In this document: positions 1-8,886 of the stretch, one piece after another
How the letters are laid out: every line of letters begins with the position of its first letter
How positions within the stretch are numbered: position 1 is the first letter of the stretch
Made by a program: the position numbers and the translations under genes
Assembly: GCF_003011895.2 (NCBI RefSeq)
Contig: NZ_PXWF02000245.1
Span: forward strand, 1 to 64,000
DNA length: 64,000 bases
From: Massilia glaciei
GTDB lineage: Bacteria; Pseudomonadota; Gammaproteobacteria; Burkholderiales; Burkholderiaceae_D
Direction: 5' to 3'
The notes under the pieces: model-generated
What the model saw: only the letters and a program-made list of their open reading frames with translations
Told to the model about the DNA's origin: nothing
The model's database searches: none

Positions 1-1
1 C

Positions 2-43
2 ATCAGCCCGTGGGAGCGCGAGCACCTGCTGCTGCACGTGTAA
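2..43 (+). CDS. Glutamine synthetase family protein, C-terminal end only
   Basis: Only the last 13 codons and the stop lie in the window. They read ISPWEREHLLLHV, which closely matches the end of the second glutamine-synthetase-family gene in this window (ISSWEREHLMLLV, ending at 10222). The gene is therefore most likely a PuuA/SpuB-type gamma-glutamylpolyamine synthetase, and the following aminotransferase gene fits that. The identification rests on this short tail and on context. Confidence 0.6.
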   Translation: MSPWEREHLLLHV

Positions 44-152
44 CTGCAGCACAAATAACTGCTGCACTTAACTGCCGCGTGTATGACGGCAGCGAAGATA
101 CTGCGGCACCCACGACCGCGGCACGGATAACACTTAAGATTGGAATATGAAC

Positions 153-1607
153 ATGGCAGCAAATCGACTGGCGCCCAGCGCCGCCTTGGTCGCGTCGGTA
201 TCGCAGGGCGCGCAGCAGCAGGAGTTGTACGACACGCGCGCTTTGCAAAAGCTCGACTCGGCCCACTACATGCATCCGTTCACCGACCACCAGGAGCTGG
301 CCGCCAAGGGCGCGCGCGTGATGGTGCGCGGCGAGGGCATCTACCTGTGGGACTCGGAGGGCAAGAAGATCCTCGACGGGATGTCGGGCCTGTGGTGCGT
401 CAACGTCGGTTACGGGCGCACCAGCATCTCCGAGGCGGTCTACCGCCAGATGGAGACGCTGCCGTTCTATAACAGCTTCTTCAACACCACCAACGTGCCG
501 GCGGTGCGCCTGGCCGCGCTGCTGGTCGAACTCTCGCCGCCGCAGTTCAACCACGTGTTCTTCACCGGTTCGGGCTCCGAGGGCAACGACACAAACCTGC
601 GCATGGTGCGCCGCTACTGGGAGCTGATGGGCTGCCCCGAGCGCCAGACCATCATCAGCCGGCACAACGCCTACCACGGCAGCACGGTGGCCGGCTCCTC
701 GCTCGGCGGCATGGGCGGCATGCACGCGCAGGGCGGCCTGCCGGTGCCGGGCATCGTCCACATCGGCCAGCCGAACTACGTGGAGGCCGGCCGCGGCATG
801 ACCGAGGACCAATTCGGGCTCGCCGCGGCGGGCTGGCTCGAGGCCAAGATCCTCGAGCTCGGCGCCGACAAGGTGGCCGCCTTCATCGGCGAGCCGGTGC
901 AGGGCGCGGGCGGGGTCATCATCCCCCCGGCCACGTACTGGCCCGAGATCCAGCGCATCTGCGACCAGTACGGCGTGCTCCTGATCGCCGACGAGGTCAT
1001 TTGCGGCTTCGGCCGCCTGGGCGCCTGGTTTGGCTCGGAGCTGATGGGGATCCGCCCCGACCTGATCACCTTCGCCAAGGGCGTCACGTCCGGTTACGTT
1101 CCGCTCGGCGGCGTGCTGGTGGGCGACCGCGTGGCCGATGTGCTCATCGAGAAGGGCGGCGACTTCAACCACGGCTTCACCTACTCGGGCCACCCGGTGG
1201 CCTGCGCCGCCGCGCTCGAGAACATCCGCATCCTGCTCGATGAGCGGCTGGTAGAGCAGGTCGCGCAGAGCACCGGGCCGTACCTCAAGGAGCGCTTCGC
1301 CAGCCTGGCCGACCATCCGCTGGTCGGTTACGCCGACAGCTGCGGCTTTGTCGCGGGCCTGAACCTGGTGCGCAAAAAAGGCGCGGTGGTGCACGACTGC
1401 GAGGCGTTCAAGCCGGAACAGGGCGTGGGCATGATCTGCCGCGGCTACATGTTCGGCAACGGCATGATCATGCGCGCCGTGGGCGACCGCATGATCATCG
1501 CGCCGCCGCTGGTCATGACCAAGGCGCAGATCGATGAAATGATCGGCAAGATCCGGTTTTGCCTCGACGCCACGCTGGCCGACCTGCAGGCGCGCGGCTG
1601 GATGTAG
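153..1607 (+). CDS. spuC: Class III aminotransferase, putrescine/polyamine--pyruvate type (SpuC-like)
   Basis: A PLP-dependent class III aminotransferase of about 484 residues, full length for SpuC and related omega-amino acid transaminases. It is expected to move the terminal amino group of putrescine or a related diamine to pyruvate in the cytoplasm, giving 4-aminobutanal and alanine. Visible landmarks are the GSGSEGNDTNLR phosphate-binding stretch, the IADEVICGFGR segment with the PLP aspartate, and the Schiff-base lysine in ITFAKGVTSGY (K309). The ATG at 153 is preferred over the in-frame ATG at 147 because GGAA at 142-145 is well spaced only for 153. Upstream is a glutamine-synthetase-family gene and downstream a polyamine importer, so a catabolic role is likely. 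The exact amine substrate cannot be read from sequence. Confidence 0.9.
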   Translation: MAANRLAPSAALVASVSQGAQQQELYDTRALQKLDSAHYMHPFTDHQELAAKGARVMVRGEGIYLWDSEGKKILDGMSGLWCVNVGYGRTSISEAVYRQMETLPFYNSFFNTTNVPAVRLAALLVELSPPQFNHVFFTGSGSEGNDTNLRMVRRYWELMGCPERQTIISRHNAYHGSTVAGSSLGGMGGMHAQGGLPVPGIVHIGQPNYVEAGRGMTEDQFGLAAAGWLEAKILELGADKVAAFIGEPVQGAGGVIIPPATYWPEIQRICDQYGVLLIADEVICGFGRLGAWFGSELMGIRPDLITFAKGVTSGYVPLGGVLVGDRVADVLIEKGGDFNHGFTYSGHPVACAAALENIRILLDERLVEQVAQSTGPYLKERFASLADHPLVGYADSCGFVAGLNLVRKKGAVVHDCEAFKPEQGVGMICRGYMFGNGMIMRAVGDRMIIAPPLVMTKAQIDEMIGKIRFCLDATLADLQARGWM

Positions 1608-1667
1608 GCGATTGGGCCGGCTCGGGCCGGCTCGTCGCAACCCTGGCACGTTGCCGCATGGTTGGGC

Positions 1668-1874
1668 TTAACCGGTCTGTTTGCCGAGACGATACCGGCT
1701 GCCGAGACGATACCGGCTTGTGCAGTACCCGGCGATACCTACCAAAACCAGGAGCAGCGGCAGCGCGCCCGGCTCGCCCTCTACGATGATCATGTACGTC
1801 ATCAGCAGCAGTCCGACCACCAGGACGCCGAGCGATATGCGAACCTGTGCCTTGATTCTTTTAATGCTTGCCAT
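1668..1874 (-). CDS. Small two-segment membrane protein
   Basis: Encodes about 68 residues starting MASIKRIKAQVR. Two hydrophobic segments (about residues 11-27 and 34-49) make it a likely inner-membrane protein. The start at 1874 is preferred over one 20 codons earlier because GGGGAAA sits just upstream on the minus strand. The C-terminal tail contains SRYRLG twice, coming from a perfect 18-bp tandem duplication at 1683-1718. It lies opposite to the polyamine genes on both sides. I do not recognise a family, and no function is proposed. Confidence 0.55.
   Translation of the reverse strand: MASIKRIKAQVRISLGVLVVGLLLMTYMIIVEGEPGALPLLLVLVGIAGYCTSRYRLGSRYRLGKQTG
1683..1718. repeat. Perfect 18-bp tandem duplication
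   Basis: The 18-base unit GCCGAGACGATACCGGCT occurs twice head to tail (1683-1700 and 1701-1718). It lies inside the tail of the small minus-strand membrane protein gene and keeps the frame, adding one SRYRLG unit. Perfect identity suggests a recent slip or a variable repeat. Confidence 0.9.
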
Positions 1875-2089
1875 GTAAGTTTCCCCAGCTTTGATATGGA
1901 ACCCTATCTTGCGCCGGCACGATGAAGACGGCATGAAGCGAACGTGAAGCGGATGTGAAGCGGATCGCGGCTCGATGCCGGCAATTGGGCCGGGCCAGGC
2001 CGATTAATACAGGGGGTTGGCGTTGTTTTGGTGCCAGAAGGCCGCTAGTCCGATAAAATTGCGGTTTTGCCCATTCTTTCATCACCAAT

Positions 2090-3238
2090 ATGACGATTGC
2101 ACAAGCGCCAGCGGCGGCGCCCGGGGCCGGCCAGCCCTTTCTCCTGATCCGCAACCTGGTCAAGGATTTCGACGGCGTGCGCGCGGTCGACGACATCTCG
2201 GTCACGATCGCCAAGGGCGAGATCTTCGCCCTGCTGGGCAGCTCGGGCTGCGGCAAATCGACGCTGCTGCGCATGCTGGCCGGCTTCGAGACGCCCACTT
2301 CGGGCACGATCTCGCTGGCCGGGCAGGACATGGTCGCGGTGCCGCCCTACCTGCGGCCGATCAACATGATGTTCCAATCCTACGCGCTGTTCCCGCACCT
2401 GTCGGTGTGGGACAACGTCGCCTTCGGGCTGCGCCGCGACGGCCTGCCCAAGGCCGAGGTGGCCGAACGGGTCGAGCAGATGCTGGCGCTGGTCCAGCTG
2501 GGCGCCTTCGGCAAACGCAAGCCGCACCAGCTCTCTGGCGGGCAGCAGCAGCGCGTGGCGCTCGCGCGCAGCCTGGCCAAACGTCCGCAGCTGCTGCTGC
2601 TCGACGAGCCGCTCGGCGCGCTCGACAAAAAACTGCGCGAGCAGACCCAGATGGAGCTGACCAACATCATCGAACAAGTCGGCGTGACCTGCGTGATGGT
2701 CACCCACGACCAGGACGAGGCGATGAGCATGGCCACCCGCATCGCCGTCATGAGCGAGGGCCGCATCCTGCAGGTGGGCGCGCCCGGCGAGATCTACGAG
2801 ACCCCGAACTGCCGTTTCGTCGCCGACTTCATCGGCAGCGTCAATATGTTCGAGGGCCGCGTGCTCGAGGACGCGCCCGACCACGCGGTCGTGCGGGGCG
2901 CGGACTGCAGCCACTACGTCAGCCGCGGCATCGGCGCCGCCGGCGAGACGCAGGTCGGGGTCGCGGTGCGGCCCGAGAAAATCGGCCTGCAACTGCACGC
3001 GCCGACCCTCGAACAGCGCGCATCAAAGGCCGAACATGGCCACAATTGCGCGCAGGGCGTGATCACCTCGATCGCCTATTTCGGCAACGAGACGCGCTAC
3101 CACGTGCGCCTCGACAGCGGCATGGACCTGCGCGTGGCGCGCACCAACGCCGCGCGCCACGAAGATACCCGCCTGGTGCGCGAGCAGCGCGTGTGGGCCT
3201 GGTGGGACGGCAGCGACATCGTCGTGCTGACCGCGTGA
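2090..3238 (+). CDS. potG: Polyamine ABC transporter ATP-binding protein (PotG/SpuF-like)
   Basis: The 382-residue ATPase subunit of a spermidine/putrescine-type ABC importer. It shows Walker A GSSGCGKST (lysine about 56), the MMFQSYALFPH Q-loop, the LSGGQQQR signature, Walker B LLLLDEP and the switch histidine in VTHDQDEA. A C-terminal TOBE region from about residue 275 is typical of PotA/PotG. It powers uptake through the two permeases that follow, and its stop codon adjoins the first permease start. No substrate-binding protein gene precedes it in the window, which is unusual for this operon type. The polyamine assignment rests on family resemblance and the neighbouring polyamine catabolic genes. 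Confidence 0.92.
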   Translation: MTIAQAPAAAPGAGQPFLLIRNLVKDFDGVRAVDDISVTIAKGEIFALLGSSGCGKSTLLRMLAGFETPTSGTISLAGQDMVAVPPYLRPINMMFQSYALFPHLSVWDNVAFGLRRDGLPKAEVAERVEQMLALVQLGAFGKRKPHQLSGGQQQRVALARSLAKRPQLLLLDEPLGALDKKLREQTQMELTNIIEQVGVTCVMVTHDQDEAMSMATRIAVMSEGRILQVGAPGEIYETPNCRFVADFIGSVNMFEGRVLEDAPDHAVVRGADCSHYVSRGIGAAGETQVGVAVRPEKIGLQLHAPTLEQRASKAEHGHNCAQGVITSIAYFGNETRYHVRLDSGMDLRVARTNAARHEDTRLVREQRVWAWWDGSDIVVLTA

Positions 3239-3243
3239 GCGCC

Positions 3244-4170
3244 ATGGACAAGCAGCCCCGCACCCTCGGCGACCGGTTCGCCCCGCGCTGGCTGACCGGG
3301 CGCCGCCTGGTCATCGGCGTGCCCTTCGTCTGGCTGGCCTTCGCGTTCCTGGTGCCGTTCCTGATCGTGCTGCGCATCAGCGTGGTCGAGAACGACCCCG
3401 CCAACCCGTTCGGCACGCTGTTCACGATCTCCGACGGCGCCGTCCAGCTGCACGCCAGGTTCTCGAACTACCTGTTCCTGGTGCAGGACGACCTGTACCT
3501 CATCACCTATCTGAGTTCGCTCAAGTTCGCCGCCATCACGACCGCGCTGTGCCTGTTCATCGGCTATCCGTTCGCCTATTTCATGGCGCGCGCCGAGCCG
3601 GCGCGGCGCCCGATGCTGCTGATGATGGTGATGCTGCCGTTCTGGACCTCGTTCCTGCTGCGCATCTACGCCTGGAAGGGCATCTTGGCCAACCACGGCA
3701 TCATCAACAACACCTTGATCTCGCTCGGTGTGATCAACGAGCCGCTGCAGATGATGAACACCCAGTTCTCGCTGGTGCTCGGCATGGTCTACGCCTACCT
3801 GCCGTTCATGATTTTGCCGCTGTACGCCAACCTCGTGAAGATGGACGTGCGCTTCCTCGAGGCCGCCGCCGACCTGGGCGCGACGCCATGGCAGGCGTTC
3901 TGGCGGATCACCGTGCCGCTGTCGGTCTCGGGCATCATCGCCGGCTCGATGCTGGTGTTTATCCCGTCGGTCGGCGAGTACGTGATCCCGGAGCTGCTGG
4001 GCAGCCCCGACACGCTCATGATCGGCAAGGTCCTGTGGGACGAATACTTCACCAATTCGGACTGGCCGATGGCGTCGGCCGTGACGGTGGTGGTGATCCT
4101 GCTGATCCTGGTGCCGATGACGATATTTAACAAGTACCGGGCCGAGCAGCAAGAAGGGGGGCGCGCATGA
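3244..4170 (+). CDS. potH: Polyamine ABC transporter permease (PotH/SpuG-like)
   Basis: An inner-membrane permease of 308 residues with about six hydrophobic segments. The BPD_transp_1 coupling loop is visible near the C-terminus (EAAADLGATPWQAFWRITVPL). It forms half of the importer channel with the next gene. I chose the ATG at 3244. A GTG at 3235, overlapping the ATPase stop as GTGA, would add only three residues and is also plausible. Its 3' end overlaps the next permease by four bases, so the three transporter genes are surely co-transcribed. Confidence 0.92.
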   Translation: MDKQPRTLGDRFAPRWLTGRRLVIGVPFVWLAFAFLVPFLIVLRISVVENDPANPFGTLFTISDGAVQLHARFSNYLFLVQDDLYLITYLSSLKFAAITTALCLFIGYPFAYFMARAEPARRPMLLMMVMLPFWTSFLLRIYAWKGILANHGIINNTLISLGVINEPLQMMNTQFSLVLGMVYAYLPFMILPLYANLVKMDVRFLEAAADLGATPWQAFWRITVPLSVSGIIAGSMLVFIPSVGEYVIPELLGSPDTLMIGKVLWDEYFTNSDWPMASAVTVVVILLILVPMTIFNKYRAEQQEGGRA

Positions 4171-5018
4171 GCGGCGGAAAATTCAGCAAGTCCAAGGGCC
4201 GCTGGTTCGGCCGCGGCTGGCTCTCGCTCGGCTACCTGTTCCTGTACCTGCCGATCATCGTGCTGGTGGTGTTTTCGTTCAACAGCTCGCGCCAGGACAC
4301 GGTCTGGACCGGCTTCTCGACCCAATGGTACGGCGCCCTGCTCGAGGACCGCGAGATCATCGAGGGCTTCGGCCTGTCGCTCAAGATCGCGATGCTGACC
4401 GCGTTCTCGTCGGTCATCCTCGGCACCTTCGCCGCGTTCGCGCTCAACCGCTACCGGCGCTTTCCGGGCCGGGTGCTGTTCTCGGGGATGGTCAGCGCGC
4501 CGCTGGTGATGCCCGAGGTGATCATCGGCCTGTCGCTGCTGCTGATGCTGGTGTCGGTGCAGAAGATGTTCGGCTTCCCCGAGCGCGGCCTGCTGACGAT
4601 CTGGATCGGCCACACGCTGCTGGGCATGGCCTACGCGGCCGTGGTGGTGCAGTCGCGCCTGCAGGAGATGAGCCGCTCGCTCGACGAGGCCGCGATGGAC
4701 CTGGGCTGCCGGCCGCACCAGGTGTTCTTTCTGGTGACGCTGCCGAACATCACGCAGGCGCTGGCCTCGGCCTGGCTGCTCACGTTCACGCTCTCGCTCG
4801 ACGACGTGGTGCTGTCGGCGTTTTTGAGCGGACCGGGCTCGTCGACCATGCCGATCGTGATCTTCTCGCGCGCGCGGCTGGGGCTCGACCCGCGCGTCAA
4901 TGTGGTGGCGACGCTGACGATTCTGGCGGTGTCCATTTTTGTGATCGCGACGACCCTGATGATGGCGCGCAATGAACGCCTGCGGCGCAGGCAGAACGCG
5001 GCCGCCGCCAAGGGGTAG
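4167..5018 (+). CDS. potI: Polyamine ABC transporter permease (PotI/SpuH-like)
   Basis: The second channel subunit of the polyamine importer, 283 residues, with about six membrane segments and the conserved coupling loop EAAMDLGCRPHQVFFLVTLP. It begins in an ATGA overlap with the previous gene, indicating translational coupling. A strong intrinsic terminator follows 20 bases after the stop, closing the operon. Length and organisation match PotI; substrate specificity lies in a binding protein not seen here. Confidence 0.92.
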   Translation: MSGGKFSKSKGRWFGRGWLSLGYLFLYLPIIVLVVFSFNSSRQDTVWTGFSTQWYGALLEDREIIEGFGLSLKIAMLTAFSSVILGTFAAFALNRYRRFPGRVLFSGMVSAPLVMPEVIIGLSLLLMLVSVQKMFGFPERGLLTIWIGHTLLGMAYAAVVVQSRLQEMSRSLDEAAMDLGCRPHQVFFLVTLPNITQALASAWLLTFTLSLDDVVLSAFLSGPGSSTMPIVIFSRARLGLDPRVNVVATLTILAVSIFVIATTLMMARNERLRRRQNAAAAKG

Positions 5019-5031
5019 CCAGGCACTGAAC

Positions 5032-5065
5032 AAAAAAAGGGGACGCCGCGGCGTCCCTTTTTTTT
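5032..5065. terminator. Bidirectional intrinsic terminator between potI and the POT transporter gene
   Basis: A perfect 18-base palindrome GGGACGCCGCGGCGTCCC (5040-5057) has seven A residues on its left and eight T residues on its right. It therefore works as an intrinsic terminator in both directions, for the importer operon (plus) and the convergent peptide-transporter gene (minus). Confidence 0.92.
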
Positions 5066-5102
5066 ACCTCTTGCGCAAGCTAATTTACGCTAATTTACGC
5101 CG

Positions 5103-6857
5103 CTACTTCACCCCGTGCATGCCGCGCTTGATCAGCGGCGAGGCCACCATCGCGAGCGCCGCGAAGCCCAGGCCGATCCACATCATCATCCAGAACAGGT
5201 GCTCGTACTTGGCCGCCGCCGCGGTCCATTCAACGCTGTTTCTGGCCAACTCGCCGCCATCGGCGATCTCGATCGCGGCGACTTTTCCGAACAGGGCCGC
5301 GAGCGTTTCCGAGAACGCGGTCGCGAGGAACCAGGTGCCCATCATCAGTCCGGCCACGCGCGGCACCGACAATTGGGTCACCGCCGACAGGCCGACCGGC
5401 GACAGGCACATTTCGCCCAGTTCGAGAATGAAGTAGCCCATCACGAGGTACCAGACGCTGGCCTCGACGCCGGAGATGCCCGCCTGCTGCGCGGCCAGCG
5501 CCAGCGGGATGAAGCTCAGTCCCGCGAACATCAAGCCGAGCGCGCTCTTGACCGGCTTGGACGGATTCATATTGCGCTTGCCGAGCCAGCCCCACAGGCC
5601 GGTGAAGATCGGCGCGAGCAGGACCAGGAACATCGCGCCAAGGTAGGTCAGCGAGCCGGCGGTCTGCGGCAGCACGAGCGAGTCGCGCACCAGGAACACG
5701 AGCATCAGGGCGAACGCGCCGCCGAACAGCCACTTGGGCGCGCTCGAGGCCGGGTAGCGGTCCGACAGCGACGACGCCACCACGAACGACAGCGGCGCGA
5801 GCAGCAGCGAGATGATCGACCAAGGCAGGGGCGGCACCGCGCTCTGTATCACCAGCGAGGGGACGATGTCTTTGGTGAGCAGGCGGTCGGTGAACGCGAC
5901 CCAGCTGCCGTAGGTTTGCTCGTAGAGCGTGAAGAACACGAGGCACATGGCGATCAGGATCATCAGTGAGATCATCTGGTGGCGCTGCACCTGGGTGCAC
6001 TGCTTCAGGATGAACCACATGAACCAGACCAGCACGCCGACCATGACGAGGATCATCAGTCCGAACGCGAGCGAAATATCGCCCGGCAGCTTGAAGGCGC
6101 CGTTGGCGACCGCCCACATCAGCGCCGCCAGCGGCAGCAGGCCGAGCACGGCGCCGCCATAGATCTTCCATTCCGTCGAGCGGGCCAGCGGCCGGTCCGG
6201 TTCGGCCAGCCCGTGCAGGTATTTCTGGCCCCACAGGAACTGGATCAGGCCCAGCACCATGCCGATGCCGGCGGCGCCGAAGCCCCACGCCCATCCGCGC
6301 GTCAGCCCGAGGTAGCCGCAGACGATGGAGGCGAACAGCGCGCCCATGTTGATGCCGGCGTAAAACAGCGAAAAACCGGAGTCGCGGCGCGGGTCGTCCG
6401 GCGCATAGAGCTTGCCGACGATGATGGAGATGTTCGGCTTGAGGAAGCCGACCCCCATGATGATCAGCGAGAGCGACAGATAGAAGATGTTCAGCGAGCC
6501 TTCGTCGCGCACCATGACGCCATTGACCATCTGCGCGGCCTCGCCCTCGAACGCCATGCCGACGTGGCCGGCCACGAGCAGCAGGCCGCCGAAGATGACG
6601 GCCTTGCGCATGCCGAGGTAGCGGTCGGCGAGCATGCCACCGAACACGGGGATGCAGTAGACCAGGCCGCCGTAGGCGCCGAGCAGGTCGTAGCCGAGGG
6701 CATCGCCGAACTTGTGATGCTTGATCAGATACAGCAGCAGCAGGGCCTTCATGCCGTAGAAGGAGAACCTTTCCCACATTTCTGTGAAAAAGCAGACATA
6801 GACGCCTTTGGGATGACCCAGGAAATCGTTGTTAATGGAAACGGCGGCTGTACTCAC
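5103..6857 (-). CDS. POT/PTR2-family proton-coupled oligopeptide transporter
   Basis: An inner-membrane major facilitator of the proton-dependent oligopeptide transporter family, about 584 residues with 12-14 hydrophobic segments. The family signature ExxERFxYYG appears as EMWERFSFYG near the N-terminus, followed by FGGMLADRYLG and the PTR2 region LFYAGINMGAL. It should import di- or tripeptides with protons. I favour a GTG start at 6857, preceded by GGAG at good spacing; an upstream start at 6932 would add 25 residues before the conserved N-terminus. It stands alone on the minus strand between polyamine genes, so a link to amine metabolism is possible but not shown. Confidence 0.88.
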   Translation of the reverse strand: MSTAAVSINNDFLGHPKGVYVCFFTEMWERFSFYGMKALLLLYLIKHHKFGDALGYDLLGAYGGLVYCIPVFGGMLADRYLGMRKAVIFGGLLLVAGHVGMAFEGEAAQMVNGVMVRDEGSLNIFYLSLSLIIMGVGFLKPNISIIVGKLYAPDDPRRDSGFSLFYAGINMGALFASIVCGYLGLTRGWAWGFGAAGIGMVLGLIQFLWGQKYLHGLAEPDRPLARSTEWKIYGGAVLGLLPLAALMWAVANGAFKLPGDISLAFGLMILVMVGVLVWFMWFILKQCTQVQRHQMISLMILIAMCLVFFTLYEQTYGSWVAFTDRLLTKDIVPSLVIQSAVPPLPWSIISLLLAPLSFVVASSLSDRYPASSAPKWLFGGAFALMLVFLVRDSLVLPQTAGSLTYLGAMFLVLLAPIFTGLWGWLGKRNMNPSKPVKSALGLMFAGLSFIPLALAAQQAGISGVEASVWYLVMGYFILELGEMCLSPVGLSAVTQLSVPRVAGLMMGTWFLATAFSETLAALFGKVAAIEIADGGELARNSVEWTAAAAKYEHLFWMMMWIGLGFAALAMVASPLIKRGMHGVK

Positions 6858-7145
6858 GAGCTTGCTCCGATCGGGGGAAAGCGCGAGTTTAACCCTACTC
6901 CAAGCCGTTTGGCCACCAATGTGTGCGTGCAAACAACTATTGTGATCGCGTTAAGGTATTTGCCCGGCCCGGATACGCTGGAGTATCATCCTTTGATGTT
7001 CCGTGGCTGAAACATTGCACCGGATTATGTATGGAAAAGGTGTGCCCGGCATGCCGCGCCGCGGCGCGCGCCGAGTGTGAGCCTCTGATGCGAATACCGC
7101 TATCATCGCCACACAGCGTTTCCAATCAAGACAGTACAGGAGCAA

Positions 7146-8636
7146 ATGATGGCAGCAATAAATTGGCATGAATGGGCGGGCGCCCTGAGCATCGACGGCC
7201 GCGCCTTCATCGGCGGCGAGCGGGTGTGGGCCCGCTCGGAAAATCAATTCGACAGCGATTCGCCGATCGACGGGCGGCACCTGGCCAAGGTGGCGCGCTG
7301 CGACGGCGCCGACGTCGATGCCGCCGTCGCCAGCGCGCGCGCCGCGTTCGACGAGCGGCGCTGGGCCGGCATGGCGCCGGCCGCGCGCAAGCGCGTGCTG
7401 ATCAAATTCGCCGACCTCGTCTTGCAGTACAAGGACGAGCTGGCGCTGCTCGAGACGCTCGACATGGGCAAGCCGATCCAGTACAGCCGCAGCGTCGACG
7501 TGTCGTCCGCCGCCAACTGCATCCGCTGGTATGGCGAGGCGGTCGACAAAGTCTACGACGAGATCGCGCCGACGGCCGACAACAGCCTGGCCCTGATCAC
7601 GCGCGAACCGGTCGGCGTGGTCGCCGCCATCGTGCCGTGGAACTATCCCTTGATCATGGCCGCGTGGAAGATCGCGCCGGCGCTCGCGGCCGGCAACAGC
7701 GTGGTGCTCAAGCCGTCCGAAAAATCGCCCCTGAGCGCCTTGCGGCTGGCCGAGATCGGGCTCGAGGCGGGCCTGCCGCCGGGCGTGTTCAACGTGGTGC
7801 CCGGATATGGGCACGAGGCGGGCGCGGCGTTGGCCTTGCACATGGATGTCGACTGCATCGGCTTCACCGGCTCGACCCGGGTCGGCATGCAGATCATGCA
7901 AATGGCCGGGCAATCGAACCTCAAGCGCGCCTGGACCGAGCTCGGCGGTAAGTCGGCCAACATCGTCTGCGCCGACTGCCCCGACCTCGACGCCGCCGTC
8001 GGCGCCGCGATCGGCTCGATCTATTTCAACCAGGGCGAGAGCTGCAACGCGCCGTCGCGCCTGTTCGTGGAGGCGTCGATCAAGGACGCCTTCCTCGAAA
8101 AGGCGCTCGCGCTGATGCCGTGCTACCAGCCTGGCGATCCGCTCGACGAGGCCACGGTGATGGGCGCGATCGTCGACGCGACGCAGATGAAAAGCGTGAT
8201 GGCTTACATCGACGCGGGCAAGCAGGATGGCGCGCGGCTGCTGTCGGGCGGGACCGCCGTGCGCGAGGACACGGGCGGCTTCTATGTGACGCCGACCCTG
8301 TTCGACCAGGTCGACGGCGGCATGCGCATCGCGCGCGAGGAGATTTTTGGGCCGGTTCTGTCGGTGCTGAGCTTTACCGAGATCGGCGACGCGGTGCGGC
8401 AGGCCAATTCGACCGCCTACGGACTGCAGGCGGCGGTGTGGACGGCCGATTTGTCGAAGGCGATCCAGACCGCGCGGGCGCTGCGCGCGGGCACCGTGCA
8501 TGTGAACCAGTATGACGGCGACGACATCACGGTGCCGTTCGGCGGGTATAAGCAGTCGGGCAACGGGCGCGACAAGTCGCTGCATGCGCTCGATAAATAC
8601 ACCGAGCTGAAGACGACTTGGATTCGGATCGGTTAG
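7146..8636 (+). CDS. puuC: Aldehyde dehydrogenase, gamma-glutamyl-gamma-aminobutyraldehyde type (PuuC-like)
   Basis: A full-length NAD(P)-dependent aldehyde dehydrogenase of 496 residues. Visible are the PWNYPL active-site loop, the NAD-binding FTGSTRVG, the general base glutamate in ELGGKSAN (E265) and the catalytic cysteine in FNQGESCNAPS (C300). In a polyamine cluster it should oxidise gamma-glutamyl-aminobutyraldehyde or 4-aminobutanal to the acid. AGGAG at 7138-7142 precedes two consecutive ATG codons (7146, 7149); the first is used. It is followed 250 bases later by a glutamine-synthetase-family gene, the enzyme that makes its glutamylated substrate. Other aldehyde substrates cannot be excluded. 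Confidence 0.9.
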   Translation: MMAAINWHEWAGALSIDGRAFIGGERVWARSENQFDSDSPIDGRHLAKVARCDGADVDAAVASARAAFDERRWAGMAPAARKRVLIKFADLVLQYKDELALLETLDMGKPIQYSRSVDVSSAANCIRWYGEAVDKVYDEIAPTADNSLALITREPVGVVAAIVPWNYPLIMAAWKIAPALAAGNSVVLKPSEKSPLSALRLAEIGLEAGLPPGVFNVVPGYGHEAGAALALHMDVDCIGFTGSTRVGMQIMQMAGQSNLKRAWTELGGKSANIVCADCPDLDAAVGAAIGSIYFNQGESCNAPSRLFVEASIKDAFLEKALALMPCYQPGDPLDEATVMGAIVDATQMKSVMAYIDAGKQDGARLLSGGTAVREDTGGFYVTPTLFDQVDGGMRIAREEIFGPVLSVLSFTEIGDAVRQANSTAYGLQAAVWTADLSKAIQTARALRAGTVHVNQYDGDDITVPFGGYKQSGNGRDKSLHALDKYTELKTTWIRIG

Positions 8637-8674
8637 CCACATAAATTGTTTGTGGATGATTTTGGCAGCATCAA

Positions 8675-8754
8675 CCCACGTCGTCCTTGCGGGCATACAA
8701 CAGTTGCTCGGAGCTGCCGTTCGATGGGTCCCCGCATCCGCGAGGACGATGTGG
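8675..8754. repeat. REP-like imperfect inverted repeat between puuC and the second glutamine synthetase gene
   Basis: The left arm CGTCGTCCTTGCGGG (8679-8693) pairs imperfectly with the right arm in 8731-8750 (CCCGCATCCGCGAGGACGAT). The two arms are separated by about 37 bases. This style of sequence resembles the short extragenic repeats scattered through many proteobacterial genomes. The rest of the 250-base gap (8637-8886) shows only the ribosome-binding site of the next gene. Confidence 0.5.
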
Positions 8755-8886
8755 ATTTTTTAAGTATGGTATTCATCGATACGATTCCTGATGCGCTTGC
8801 GGCGACCCGCGCACGTTTGATCCGCTGCGCTTGAACCGCCGCTCCCGGTGCTATATTTTCCGCTTCAGCGGCAAGCGGGGAAGTCG

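Noticed and set aside
3-1649. Long minus-strand frame opposite the aminotransferase gene
   Set aside because: The plus-strand aminotransferase has intact PLP motifs; the minus frame has only low-complexity His/Ala/Arg sequence.
2017-3243. N-terminal extension of the first permease frame
   Set aside because: The frame of potH is open upstream through potG, but the translation there is Arg-rich and the permease start at 3244 fits the family length.
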